A stretch of 64,000 nucleotides of DNA from Chamaecyparis obtusa (GCA_027943335.1 BSBK01008855.1:186001-250000); one strand, 5' to 3'; shown: positions 22,365 through 33,582, numbered from the stretch's first letter. The notes: generated from the sequence alone by a model not told the origin. Numbers and translations are program-made.

Positions 22365-22924
22365 ACCAAGGAGAGACCAAAGAGATTAAGCCAAGTCTGG
22401 AAACTAGGGTCATGAACATGGAATCCAAAATGATAAGTCTGTAAAAAACCCTCAAGGGTGTAGTAGAGAAAAATTTTAACATCCTTAAAATATCCAAGAA
22501 GAACTTTAAGTTGCTGATTAAAAAGGTGGAAGAAAAAATGGATCCCAAGACCGAGCAGAGGACTATGAAGGAGGACAAGGAGCCGAGTAAAGGACTAGGT
22601 AAAAGAACTAGGGCTAGAACTAGGAAGAATAGGGAGAAAATTGATCCATAAGGTTTCTAATTGAAAAATGGTAAAGACACTTTTCAACTGATGGAGGCCC
22701 TTGAAAGCAATGCGACTGTCATGCTCAAGAGCTAGGTATAACTGGTCTTGGTGCTCTTTCTTTTGGCCATGCTTTATTATATCTTTTTTTTCTTGTTCAT
22801 CCCCGTGGTGGCCTATCCTAGCTACTTTGTTCTATTTTTCTATGCTTGGTTCTGATGACTTTCTTTAGACTTTAAACTGCTGTGGGTTTTAGGGTCCCTG
22901 TAAAACGTATTTTACTTAATCAAA
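22365..22924 (+). mobile_element. Non-LTR retroposon insertion (5'-truncated LINE or retroposed sequence)
   Basis: A 560-bp block splits the RNase H frame and is flanked by a perfect 16-bp duplication, AACATTACCATAGGAG, at 22349-22364 and 22925-22940. Such long duplications are typical of target-primed insertion. The end nearest 22924 reads TTTTACTTAATCAAA, an A-rich tail without a long poly-A. The interior has a lysine-rich, coiled-coil-like frame (22377-22651) with one internal stop, closing at a stop near 22649, and then an untranslated tail. I cannot say whether the body comes from a LINE ORF or a host mRNA. Confidence 0.75.
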
Positions 22925-23347
22925 AACATTACCATAGGAGAAGTCCTAAGCCAAAAAAACCAACTACTGGCCTTTCATAGTGAAAAGTTGAGTGAGGATA
23001 AAAATAAGTATAACTCCTATGATTTGGAGCTATATGCTTTGTTCCAAGCCTTAAGGAAGTGGATGCATTACCTCCTTCCTAAGGAGTTTGTAGTCTATAC
23101 TGACAACCAAGATCTAAGTTTTCTTAACTCCCAAGATAAGTTAAACCACAAGCACATAAAGTGGGTTGAGTACATTCAAGCTTATACCTTAACCATAAAG
23201 CACCAGAAAGAGAAACAAAATAAGGTAGTAGATGCCTTAAGCCAGAGACTCTTGATAGTCCAAGAAATTCAGCTAAGAAGCATAAGCATATACAATTTCA
23301 AGGACTTGTATCCGGAGGATGAAGACTTATCAACACCTTACAAGGTA

Positions 23348-24760
23348 TGAAAAGACTTTCAAAATCATTTTCATAGTGAATATGTTGATTACCTCATCCA
23401 AGAAGGTTTTTTGTCTAGGGAAGGGTAATTATGTGTGCCTAGAGGCTCCATTAGGGAGAAACTAATTCAAGAAAACCATAATGAGTCATTGGGTGGAAAT
23501 TTTGGAGTCCATAAAACATTAGAGTTGGTTCAAAGATTTTATTATTGGCCTAGGCTGAATCAGGACATTAAAAGATATGTGTAAACTTGTATAGTTTTTC
23601 AAAAGGCCAAGGGCACTTCATCTAATGTAGGGTTGTATCAACCCCTTCCAATCCCTAATAGACCTTGGGAATGCCTCATCATGGACTTTGTGGTATGATT
23701 TCCTAAGACCAAGTATGGACTTGACAATATCTATGTGATTATGGATAGGTTTAGCAAGATGGCCCACTTTGTGCCATTTAAGACTAATCATGATGCTTTC
23801 CATATATCCAACTTGTCTTTTAGAGAAGTGGTTAGAAAATATGGACTTCCATTAAGCATAGTATCTGATAGGGACTCTAAGTTTATGAGTCATTTTTGGA
23901 AAACCTTATGGCATAAACTTGGCACTAATTTTTCTTTTGGGTCTTCATACCACCCCCAAATGGATGGGAAGACTAAGGTAGTCAACATAAGCTTGGGGAA
24001 CCTTCTTAGAAGCTTAACTAAAGAGTATGGTTAGTCATGGGATCAAGTGATATCACAAGCATAGTATGTCTAGAAAGATACCATCAATAGGACTAACAAC
24101 AAGAGTTAATTTGAGATTATTTATGGGATACACCCAAGAGGCATCCTTGAATTGAGAGAACTTGGAGACACAACAAGAAGAAGTGGTTATGCAGAGGAAT
24201 TTTTTTAGTCCATGAAGGAAGTCCATGATACAATCAAACAATCTCTCAAAGATAGTACCACTAAGACCAAGAGTAAGGTAGATGAAAGGATAAGAGAACT
24301 CCATCTCAAAGTGGGAGATCTTGTCATGATACATCTCAACAAGGCTAGATTGTAGAAGGGGATCCCACACAAGCTACAAATGAAAAGGATTGGTCCATGT
24401 TCCATCCTAGCCAACTATGGGTCCACTACCTACAAGATAGACTTGCCATCAGATTTGGACATCTCACTAGTGTTTAACATAGAAGATATAGTACTCTATA
24501 AAGGACCCATCCCTATTGGAGGTGATGAAAATGATGAAGTTTCAAAAGACTTGGAAAATATGTAGTTACCTATTACTCCAAGCCTCCAAGCTGAGAAGGT
24601 CTTGAGCTCCCAGGTCATCAAGAAGACTAGGTACAAAACTTATCTTGAATACCTTGTTGAGTGGTATGGAAAGGAAGATGCAGAGGCTACATGGGTCTTA
24701 GAGTTAGATTTATAGATGTTAGGCATTAGTCCTGACTCATTCCACACCAATGGGACTTGA
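23348..24760 (+). pseudogene. Element B integrase with chromodomain-like C-terminus
   Basis: The zinc-binding part lies at 23420-23640 (GVHKTLELVQRFYYWPRLNQ). The core has Asp in IMDFVV near 23680 and Asp in VSDRDSKF near 23866. In MDGKTKVVN near 23960, where Glu is expected, there is Lys, so the triad is broken. The SH3-like part KVGDLVMIHLNKA and PCSILANYGSTTYKID follow. The last block, KVLSSQVIKKTRYKTYLEYL with VEWYGKEDAEATW (24596-24700), matches the chromodomain of chromoviruses, which would steer insertion to silent chromatin. Stops are frequent. The end at 24760 is 23 bp before the 3' LTR. Confidence 0.83.
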
Positions 24761-24783
24761 TTTCTTTATTTAGTGGAGAATGG

Positions 24784-26849
24784 TGTAGGAGCACCTAGGA
24801 CCTAGGTTAGAGAGTCCTCCATTTTTGGCTTGTATTATTCCTAGCCAAACTAGGGGTTAATAATAGGTTCCAAGAGGACATAAGAGTTTTAGGAGAATAG
24901 AGGTTAGGTTTAACCTTGTTAGCTTGTGGTGACTAATCAGGAAAGTACTATCCAGGAAAGTACTGTACACTTTTCCTCCCGACCTCGCTGGGGTTCGGGG
25001 CCGGGCTGGGCCCCGAGCGGGGGTTTGGGGGCGGCAGCCCCCAAGAGCAGGGGTTCGGGGGCGCAGCCCCCGAGGAAATTTTTTTTGAGGCCGACTACTT
25101 TTTTCAGTTTTTTTGGGCCGACTACTTATAACTCATTCTAACCCTAAAGCGGGAAAAATATTGTATAATATGGCTTAGGGTTAGGGATTTTTACGATGTA
25201 TGATTTTAGTACTTGCGGCAGAGTTGGGCTGTAAGGGATTACGGATTGTAATCAGGTTGTAATCACTGGATAATAATAATATTGGACTCGCTGTTGGTGG
25301 ACGTAGCCCAGGGATTGGGTGAACCACGTTAAATCTATGTGCCATTGTGTTCTATTCTGTGTGGTTTATTATTTTCTGATATTAGTTATATTTGCACATA
25401 ATTGTTATTTCTGCCTTGTTAATCCTAACAAACCTAGGGTTTGGGTAGATTGATTAGGTCAATGAGTTAAGGTACCCTTGGGACCTAACTTAGTCCTAAA
25501 ATTTCTAAAATTGGTACAAGTATGCAAATATGGTTAAAATGTTTATTTTTGGTCTTAAATGACCTAAAATGATCTTAGTTAGGTTATTTGAGCTTTGTAT
25601 GAGTCTTTTTGAGGTTTGTGAGTAGATAGGAGCAATTTAGCAAAAGTTGCATGACAACTTTTGTCCTAAAAGGACCGACCATGATTTTAGGTCATGTAGG
25701 GTCCTAAACACCATAAATATCAAAACTAGAAGCTATTTAATCCCTAAAAGGCCCAAATTCCAAGGTTGGCATCTTTGGGAAATTCTAGTTTAAGCAATTT
25801 AATTCACTGTTACTTGTTTTGAGGACACAATCCGAGAGTTTGATGCAATAGTAGCATCCTTTTTAATTAATTTTGTTTGGAAAAGAAAGATGCAATCCAT
25901 TTTGTGTGTTTACTTTCCATTCTTTATCATTTGGAGTGTTTTATAGTTATTTTGTTAGGCTTAGAGTAAATCTTTTATGTTTGCTAGTTCATTGGCCTAT
26001 AGATAGCTTTGGTTAGAAACATGGATCCCCTATGAAACCCTACCACATGTTCATCACAGCCAGTTGGGGCATGGTAGAGGAGCCAATGTAAAATGTAAAT
26101 ACCTTTGCTGGATTCCTGGAAAGTGAACTGGCCAATTTAAAGACCTTACCCTAGGTGAGTATTATCATTGCCCGACTAGGGACAAGGAAGTGTAAAACTT
26201 GTTTTACTTGCAGGGGTGATCTGAGAGTTTGATCAATCCATTAACCCAATCCAAACTTACCATGAGCAGTGAGTACCTAGAAGCCCTTTAAACCTTTTTA
26301 AAACCCTCCATTTTAAGTTTGGGCATTATATAGAGGCTTGAGACCCCAAGAGCCAGAAAATCCTTGACAAAATGACATAGGTACCAAGAATCCATAACCA
26401 TCTTGGTGCGATCTTTAGGAAGTCCTAAAATTTTGGGCTAGGAGGCCTAATTGGGGCTCTAGGACTACAAGGCCAAAACAAAGGTTTTGGTGAGGTTGAT
26501 AAGAAGACAAGTTGAAGATCTTGATAAATTGGATCAAGAAGTGAAAAAAACACACAAATAACCTACCTCCACACCCCTACAAGAGTCATCAACTTGCTAA
26601 GGAGGTAAGAAAAATTTTTGCATGAGAATAGGAAATGATGGGAAAGGACCTTGAAACTATGATGGGATTACCTAGGAGTTGAAATAGGACATTGAAGGAG
26701 TGAAGGACCTTGAGAGAGTCCTTTGGAGAACAAGGTGAAGCCTTGTGAAGCCCCTGATCAAGCTATTGGGTAATTGGAGGGTTAGGAATCTTAGTGATCC
26801 TAACCAAGTAGCTAGACCAAACTAATAGGCTCCTTGAGTGATCAAATCA
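24784..26849 (+). repeat. Element B 3' LTR, interrupted
   Basis: It starts TGTAGGAGCACCTAGGA and ends GATCAAATCA, matching the B 5' remnant. Removing the 514-bp solo LTR and one 5-bp duplication leaves about 1547 bp, close to the D (1640) and E (1596) LTRs. An inverted pair AAAAGTTG/CAACTTTT at 25642-25662 has counterparts in the D and E LTRs. Confidence 0.82.
24917..25430. mobile_element. Solo LTR of a Ty1/copia-type element, 514 bp
   Basis: It starts TGTTAGCTTG and ends CCTAACA, flanked by the perfect 5-bp duplication AACCT (24912-24916 and 25431-25435). No internal region is present, so two LTRs recombined. The block GGTGGACGTAGCC with GGGTGAACCACG is of the kind seen in plant copia LTRs. 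A GC-rich stretch with GGGGGCGGCAGCCCCC-like palindromes lies at about 24978-25078. Confidence 0.88.
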
Positions 26850-26857
26850 ATAGGTAT

Positions 26858-28130
26858 GAAAAGGTGATTGATAACATGCACATGGAACTGAGTATGGATA
26901 ATGACCATATTGATGAATTGAGGAGGAAACTGAAGCATTCACTCAACAAGAGAAAGGATCTAGCACATCAATTGAAGAATACACAAGATTAGGTTGAAGA
27001 ACTTGAATAACTATCAAAGGGAAGTATGTCTGATGAACAAGAAGCTCAACCAGTAAGGATGTGTGAAGTCCTAGAACAAAAAGGAAAAGATGAAGATGAA
27101 AAAAGAATGGTTGACGATGAAAGAAGAAAAATGAGTGCAAGGCTGAATGAGATAGATGGGGAGATATTGAGGTTGACACAAATTCACTATAACATGTCAG
27201 ATCAACTAGTCAATGCTAATCAAGAGATTACAAGACAGTTGAAGAGATTACTGGATTAAGATCAGAAAATGAACATTTGAAGAATGAACTAAAATATAAA
27301 AAGGATGCAAATGAAGTCTTGAAAAGGAATGAAGAAACATTGAGGATATTAGATGAAAAATCAAGAGGTCAGAGATAACCAAAAGATACTACTAGACTTG
27401 GATTTAATGCAAACAACACCACTGAGAAGGGAGATTCCTCAAAACAAGAAGCCAATCAAGATGCTTCTACCCCACCTAGGACAAAGAAACCTACTTGCTA
27501 TCATTGTGGAAAACCAGTTCATACAACTAATGTCTGTAGGAGAAAAAGAGGTAATCCACAGAGCATTCCTAAGTTTAATGGTTATTGTTATAATTGCAAT
27601 AAGTATGGTCACAAGGAATTTGAGTGTAGATCAAGGATTACTAACAATTCAAGGAAGAAAATATTTGATGGTTACTATAATAATTGCAAAAAGTATGGTC
27701 ACAAGTCTGAAGAATGTAGGTCATAAAGAAAGAATGTGAAATGGGTACCTAACTAACATAATACTACAAACAACTAACAAGGATCAACAATACCATGGGA
27801 CTATAATACAAGATTTACATGTACAACATATGGGAGATCTGGTCACATTGCTACAAATTGCATTTTGATGCATAGAATGAACAATAGAATATCATGGAGA
27901 AATTATGGAATGGCTTGTTTTCATTGTCACAAGGTCATTCACCTAGCCAAAGACTATAGGTACTAAGGTAAATACCCAACTGAGGAACAACCAAGTGAAA
28001 ATGTTCAAGTTAATGTTGATGAGATAAGAGATCAGATGAATAGAACATGGAGAAGAAAGTTTCAAGATGGTGGAAATGAACTTGGTACCTCATCCTCTAG
28101 ATCGGGTGCACCTATCTTCACCTAATCAGT
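26858..28130 (+). pseudogene. gag: Element F gag with five zinc knuckles
   Basis: The N-terminal part (26858-27370) is a long charged coiled coil with stops at 26991 and 27009 and a frame change near 27250. Five CCHC-type knuckles follow: CYHCGKPVHTTNVC (27491), CYNCNKYGHKEFEC (27587), YNNCKKYGHKSEEC (27677), CTTYGRSGHIATNC (27821) and CFHCHKVIHLAKDY (27920). The first two keep all Cys and His positions; the last three each have one changed. The second and third share the context FNGY/FDGY and CRS, so they look like a tandem duplication. The knuckles would bind element RNA. The frame stops near 28120 before any protease motif. Confidence 0.72.
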
Positions 28131-28619
28131 CAAAGGTATGTGTAGGAGCTGATAACTAAAATCCAATCTTAAATCAGTTCCTAAAATTTGTGAAAATATC
28201 CATATTAGCATATTAAGATGCATTTGGATATATGTTGTGAAGTTGAAATTCATATTTTGATCGATAAGAGTATAACTTATTTTGTTCTATTCGGTGAAAG
28301 GAAAGTGTATTTGGTAATCGGTGAAAAAGGGAGTCGGTAAAGAGAGTTTAATGCTAAAATAATAGCCATTAGAAAACCTAAATGAGGAAAAAATATAAAT
28401 ACACCATTTGTTATTTCATTTTTACCTTACACTTTCACAAGCATTTGAAGCACTTTACAGATACGAGACTACCAAGAGCATTCGAGTGATCAATTGAGTA
28501 GATCTAAGTATTGTCAAATGCACTCAAGTAAGTACTCAGGTTTTTCCTGAGATGTGTTAATGAAGCCAAGTCATCATTCAAATGAAATCCTACTAGTCAA
28601 GTGATTAATCTATGAAGAA
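28131..28619 (+). promoter_or_regulatory. Spacer with TATA box ahead of the F accessory ORF
   Basis: No coding sequence is seen. TATAAATA at 28394-28401 is followed by about 220 bp that look like an untranslated leader. GTAAGTA at 28528-28534 could be a splice donor, and CTCAGGTTTTTCCTGAG at 28535-28551 is a perfect short hairpin. It could be a separate promoter for the accessory ORF or the remnant of an LTR; I cannot decide. Confidence 0.35.
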
Positions 28620-31600
28620 ATGACACCCAAAGTACAAAATCCTATTGTTATGGAGAGGATTGAACTTGTCAATCCAAAGCATAAGCTACCACCAGCCATA
28701 GTAGCTGAAACTGATAAATTTGGAGCACTATCTTTGATCCCACTGAGGGTTATTCTGATTGAAGATATTTTTTCCTTCATACATTGCAAGATAGAGGATA
28801 TTTTCCAAGCAAAGATCAACACACCCTATGCGAATCTATGTGTAAATGGGAAGTTGAATGATGAACATATGCATTTGGAGACCAAGGGCTTGGTTCATGC
28901 CATGCATGTTTTGATTGTATTCAAGAAGGAATGGATGAGGATTGTTTTGAGCTAAGTACATGATCAGTTCATGTGGCTCGATACACCTATTATAATCACA
29001 AAAGATGTACTGCATATTATAACAGGTTATCCAATCAGTGATAGACCGAGAGCTCATAAGAAAATAGATAAGAAAAAACTTTGTAAGCTTACTCAAGATA
29101 AATTTGATGGAAGAGGTTTGAATTTATCTACTGTTGATGATCTTGAGTTAAGATTCACGTGCAATATAATTTCCTACTAAATCTTCCATTCATCTCAGGT
29201 AGACAATGTACCTTGTGGAGCTATTGATATAGCTTACAAGATTGTAAAGAAATACATGAAGGTAGATTTGTGTGAGATCTCATTGAAACAATTTGATGAT
29301 AAGATGAATACAATTAGGAAGGAAAAGAAAAATACTTTGAAGTTCATATCACTACTGGCATGCTTATTTTTCTACCTCCAAAACTTCTTTCCATCAATCG
29401 GTGATGTAGTGTGGAATGTGGACAAACTGATAATTTATCAAATAAATAAGTTTATTCAATGTTTAGGAGATAAATTTGACATGGTCATGAATGATTATTT
29501 CTCAAAGTTTCAAGCTAAAATGCATAAGAAGTTTAGAATTCCACCCTTGCTAGTGGAAAAATATAAGGATACTATATGTTTTGAAGTAGATATTGACACT
29601 TGTATAGTGAGGGCTGTGGAGCCAAGAACCATCTGGTTACCACCTATGGGTTATGAAATGGATATTGATGATGAATCAATACAAATTGAAGGATTATTAG
29701 ATAAACTAGTTGATAGATGAGCCAATTGGTATGAGACATATGAAGAAGTAAAGAATAAAATCAAACTAGGTATATTGATACCTAAGGCTTTGAGGAAAAC
29801 CAACAGGATGATTAGTAGTTTGTCAAAAAATTTGGGTATTATTGTTGAAGAAGATGAAGATGGTCCATCAATGACTAAGGGGAAGAAAATTAGAATGAAA
29901 AAGGAGACCCCTAGCCCAATTGGTGTAAGACCATTAAAAAGGTCTTCCTCCATACTAAGAGAGAAAAAGAAATCAGAGGTAGAACTACAAAATCCTAATA
30001 CCAACATGAGAGAAAAGAAGACTTTAGGTAGACTGAGAAAGAAGTTGAAATTACAAGAAGATAGTGAAACTTAATCTAAAGATGTAACTCCATTTAGAGT
30101 TGGGTAAAACTAGATACCAAAACTAAGGAACTTAGATGAGTCACTTAAAATAATTAAGAAATATGGAGGTTATTTGGGAATAAAAAAACTTAAGGATGAA
30201 ACAAGAAGTGATGACGAAAAAGAAAAGATTGACTTGAAGCAATTGTGTTCACACTGGACAAGTTTAGAACTACTCTAGATGAGATGGCCAAATGAGTATC
30301 CAATGAATTATACCAAAAGATAGATGCAAGATGGAAATATGCCTTGGCATCTAAAAAAAAAATGAGGGAGATATCCCTAGCTATCATTGTTCCTAAATTT
30401 TCCACAAGAGGAATTAAAGAAGCATTAAAAGAATATTCCAGGATATTTCTATTCAAGGGAAGAGCACTAAGGATAATGGTAGGTAAAATTGAAGATGTTT
30501 AGAAAGAGATAGATGATTTATGGAGAAAGATATTCTTTCCTGACCTACTGATAAAAATCGAGGAACCCCAAGAGAAGTCAGATCCCATTTATTTGACTAC
30601 AGATAAAGAAGAGGTCATCATTGAAGACATAATAGATAAAGACCCAACATAGGGTATCGAAGATGATGAAAATGTAATGGCAATCAAGGCCAAGGATACT
30701 GAAGAATTGAATGGTGAAGATTCAACAAAAGTAAAGTTAATGGATGTAGATCTTGTTATTGAATAAATATTGAATTTTCCTGAGATTGAAGAAGTTATCT
30801 CAGAGGTTACAAAAAATGTTCCAAGAAATGTGGAAGCCCCCACCAAATCAAAAAAGGAGAAAGAACAAAAGGACACTTTAGAGTCAACCACTCCTACTGA
30901 GACCATTGATCCCCAATAGAAACAAGAGCCAATGAAAGAGAAGGAAAAGGATAAAGAAGAAGAGAAGAAAAAAGAAAAATAGGTGAAGAAGGAAGAAAAT
31001 AAACAAGAGGAGAAGAAGGAAGGAAAACAAAAAGAAGACAAAGATGATAAAACTGAGTATACTACTACCACAACTTCTGATGTAAAGTTATCTACTAGAG
31101 AGAGTGAACAAGCCACAAAGACGAAATCAAAGAAGATGAAGCATGAGAAAGAGAAGGTTTATTTGAGCCAACATATTGTAATACCAAAGGTTGAAATCTC
31201 CACCATGAGCCCCAAGGAATTATTTGAGTTTGGAGATTTACTGAAGAGGAAAGTTGCACAAGACAAATTTCTTGCAAAGAAGTAGAAAACATATGTACTT
31301 TAGAATGTCAAAGAAATACTAGACAAAATAGTACCAGATGCAAATATCAATGCAAAAGGAAATATATATAGTCAATTAAGTGAACTAGTAAGACAAATAA
31401 ATAAAATAGGTACTGAGACCACAAAATATTTGATGCAAGTGCATAGAAAGAAAATGAAAAATAAGATCATTGAAGAATTACTTCAATCGGTAGCACTTAA
31501 CAAGGTAACACTTTCTGTACTAGTTACCGAGCTGGAAAAATAATTGCAAGATATTCTTTCATTATTTCAAAAACTATGTTTGATTTCTAATTTTGCAAAA

Positions 31601-32009
31601 GACATAAAAGAAAAAGATGAAAATGTTGAGAAGGAGCTAACTAAGTAGCTAGCAAAGGTAACAACTGAGCCTGTTACTTTCAAGGTATACTATCAAAGGC
31701 TAAAGCACCTAATGGGAGTGTAACATGAGTTGAGGAAAGAGGAGAATAAAATAAAAAATGGAACTCATGGAGCTGCAAACATTTTTGATACCATGGATTG
31801 AGTCGCTCCTGAAGCATACTCATAAGGCTAAATACTTAGTAAATACCCCACATGTAAGTGCTATGGATAGAATGGTAAGTCTAACAGCTGATATAAGTGA
31901 ACCGATTATAGTGTTACTCACACTCAAGGATTCATGGAAGGTATCACTTAAGGATGCACAAGAAAGGTATAAATCTATTTTTGCCAAGATCCCTCCATCT
32001 GATAAATAG
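28620..32009 (+). pseudogene. Element F accessory ORF, function unknown
   Basis: Starting at ATG 28620, a long protein is visible in pieces, mostly in one direction, with about a dozen stops and frame changes. The N-terminal half is globular, with YANLCVNGKLNDEHMHLETK, a hydrophobic stretch FISLLACLFFYLQNFFPSIG (29348-29407) that need not be a membrane segment, and VRAVEPRTIWLPPMGYEMD (about 29607). The middle (29880-31130) is lysine and glutamate rich. The C-terminal third has coiled-coil character (31200-31700). It sits where some copia families carry an env-like ORF, between pol and the polypurine tract. I see no signal peptide or enzyme motif and do not assign a function. Confidence 0.6.
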
Positions 32010-32347
32010 TAAGTAATTGTTTTTGGCATTTTTGTTAAAAAAGGGGGATATATATATGTGTAAAGCCAATAAAGGGGGATAGTAGATAAAGGGATATACA
32101 TATATTGTTGTCTAAGTAAAATAAAAAGTAGATACTACATAGAATAGGGATATATTGTATAATATGAAGAGGATTATATACAAAAGATGGATAGATATAA
32201 ATATAAGAAGTATTTCCATAGGGGGAGAAATAGAATTTACCGAGGAATGTATACATGGTCAAATTTTGCTAAGGACCTAGGACACAAAATTTTGATGACT
32301 TTGAAGGTTTTTAACAAAGATACCAAACTAATGCCAAAGGGGGAGAT
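32010..32347 (+). other. F 3' noncoding region with repeated polypurine tracts
   Basis: AAAGGGGGA-like runs occur near 32038, 32068, 32219 and 32336. The last, CAAAGGGGGAGAT, abuts the LTR and is the likely functional polypurine tract. Confidence 0.65.
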
Positions 32348-33582
32348 TGATACTCCTATAGAGTTATTTTTCTTTCATTAGTTTTGATTAAGTCATAGGT
32401 TGCCAAAGTCATTTGGTAAGGAAGGAAAGTCAAGTCGGTAAAAGGAAATGAAGGAAAGACAATTTTGGTAAAGGCAAAGGAAGTCAATACATCGAGAAAG
32501 GTAGAGAAAGGAAAACTAAGCACCGAGTAGTATCGAGCTACAAAATCTACTGAACCGAGAGAAGATACATGTTACCAAGCAAGAGAAAAATGTATTACCG
32601 AGCACATAGGCTGACACAAGGAGAATCTATAGATACATTGAATCTGGACACTAAGAAATAAATGATTTCCAAATCTTGAGGAAATTGTTTGAAATAACAT
32701 TGGATATTCAAATATAATTATTGTATATGATTACAAGGTGAGATTTCCCAATGAGAATTAAATGTGATATATGAATTGGAGAAGTAACCAATGCTAGCAC
32801 CACTTAAGGAGAAGATTCTAGATTATTTCCATTGCTTCTAGAATTGAGTATGAAATGGATTAGAGTGTGAAAATTAGAGAGGGTGTATGATGCAAAGGAG
32901 AAGTTGTAGAGAGTAGGTGATGATCATTTAGAGATAAGTTTGAAGATGATGAGTAGAGAAGCCACTAAGTAACGGAGTAATAAAGAGCAGAGTGTGAATG
33001 TGATATAGAGTTGAATCTACTAAGTACAAAATTGATATTGTGAGTAAAGAACAGTATGAGGTAATTTGTTATTGAGCATATTGAGTCTGATAAGCATAAG
33101 TTGATGCAAGTATTACAATTTTTTTATTATTAAATAAGTGTGTAATCAGAATTGTAAAATCTCTTAACCGAGTGAATCCTAATAGGTCTTATATTGTAAA
33201 TCTTTTAACAGTGTACATCTCTTAGATTAGAGTTGTAAAATCCTTTAGCAAGGTAAACTTAATTGGTCTTTAGACTCTTAATAGGGTTAATACTCTTAAT
33301 AGGGTAAGCTATCAGAAATAGCTAACATTTTAGCTCTAACTAAGGAAAATTTTTATTGCAGTAGTGAAATTTTATGGGTGTCATCCCCACCGTAGTTTTT
33401 TCCTCTAAAAAGGATTTCTGGGATACCAAAATCATTGTGTTATGATATGTATTTCATGATATTACTTTATAAGTTTTATGTTGTTATATGAAAAGTTATG
33501 AATTCGACGAATGATAAAGAAAGTTAGTTAAAAGTTCTTGGAGTAATGATTCACCTCTCCCCTCTCAGTACTTAACTTTCCA
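32348..33582 (+). repeat. Element F 3' LTR
   Basis: It starts TGATACTCC right after the polypurine tract. The end is placed near 33582 by analogy with G, whose LTR also finishes with a CCCCTCTCAGT block. Repeated TTGTAAAATCxxTTAACxxxGT words lie at 33140-33330. The exact end is uncertain by tens of bases. Confidence 0.55.

Larger units (their letters stand above)
20910..23347 (+). pseudogene. pol: Element B reverse transcriptase and RNase H, split by two insertions
   Basis: RT begins with AISHQID-like and QELLDQALIRKIISPC blocks at 21050-21200 and continues through [20 protein letters not shown] to YFTKI. There a 335-bp miniature LTR element interrupts it. RT resumes at 21704 (LKSGYHQ) and carries [17 protein letters not shown] and the catalytic YLDD near 21888. 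RNase H starts at VECDASNITIGE and is cut by a 560-bp retroposon, then resumes at 22941 with YDLELYALFQALRKW and TDNQDLSFL. Apart from the insertions it has stops at 22016, 22096 and 22274. The frame runs out at 23347 just before integrase. Confidence 0.85.
16526..26849 (+). mobile_element. Element B: chromovirus-type Ty3/gypsy retrotransposon with four insertions
   Basis: The order is LTR remnant, primer site, gag, protease, RT, RNase H, integrase, chromodomain-like C-terminus and 3' LTR. It is related to D and E: the 3' LTR starts TGTAGGAGCACC, and gag, protease and RT align block by block. Four later insertions interrupt it, at 16956-19567, 21365-21699, 22365-22924 and 24917-25430. It also has many stops and several frame changes, so it is old. 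Element A replaced nearly all of its 5' LTR. Confidence 0.85.
26850..33582 (+). mobile_element. Element F: copia-like gag plus accessory ORF, no pol, one LTR
   Basis: It runs from the edge of the B 3' LTR through a zinc-knuckle gag (to about 28130), a noncoding spacer, a long decayed ORF of unknown function (28620-32009), a polypurine tract and one LTR. No protease, integrase, RT or RNase H is visible between gag and the accessory ORF. The 5' LTR is missing. Assignment to copia rests on the knuckle-rich gag and on the LTR style (the TTAACxxGGT words and a CCCCTCTCAGT end), which resemble G. It could be a deletion derivative or a non-autonomous family. Confidence 0.6.

Noticed and set aside
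30589..31116. 175-residue Ser/Phe-rich minus-strand frame
   Set aside because: Complement of the Lys/Glu-rich part of the F accessory ORF; composition explains it.
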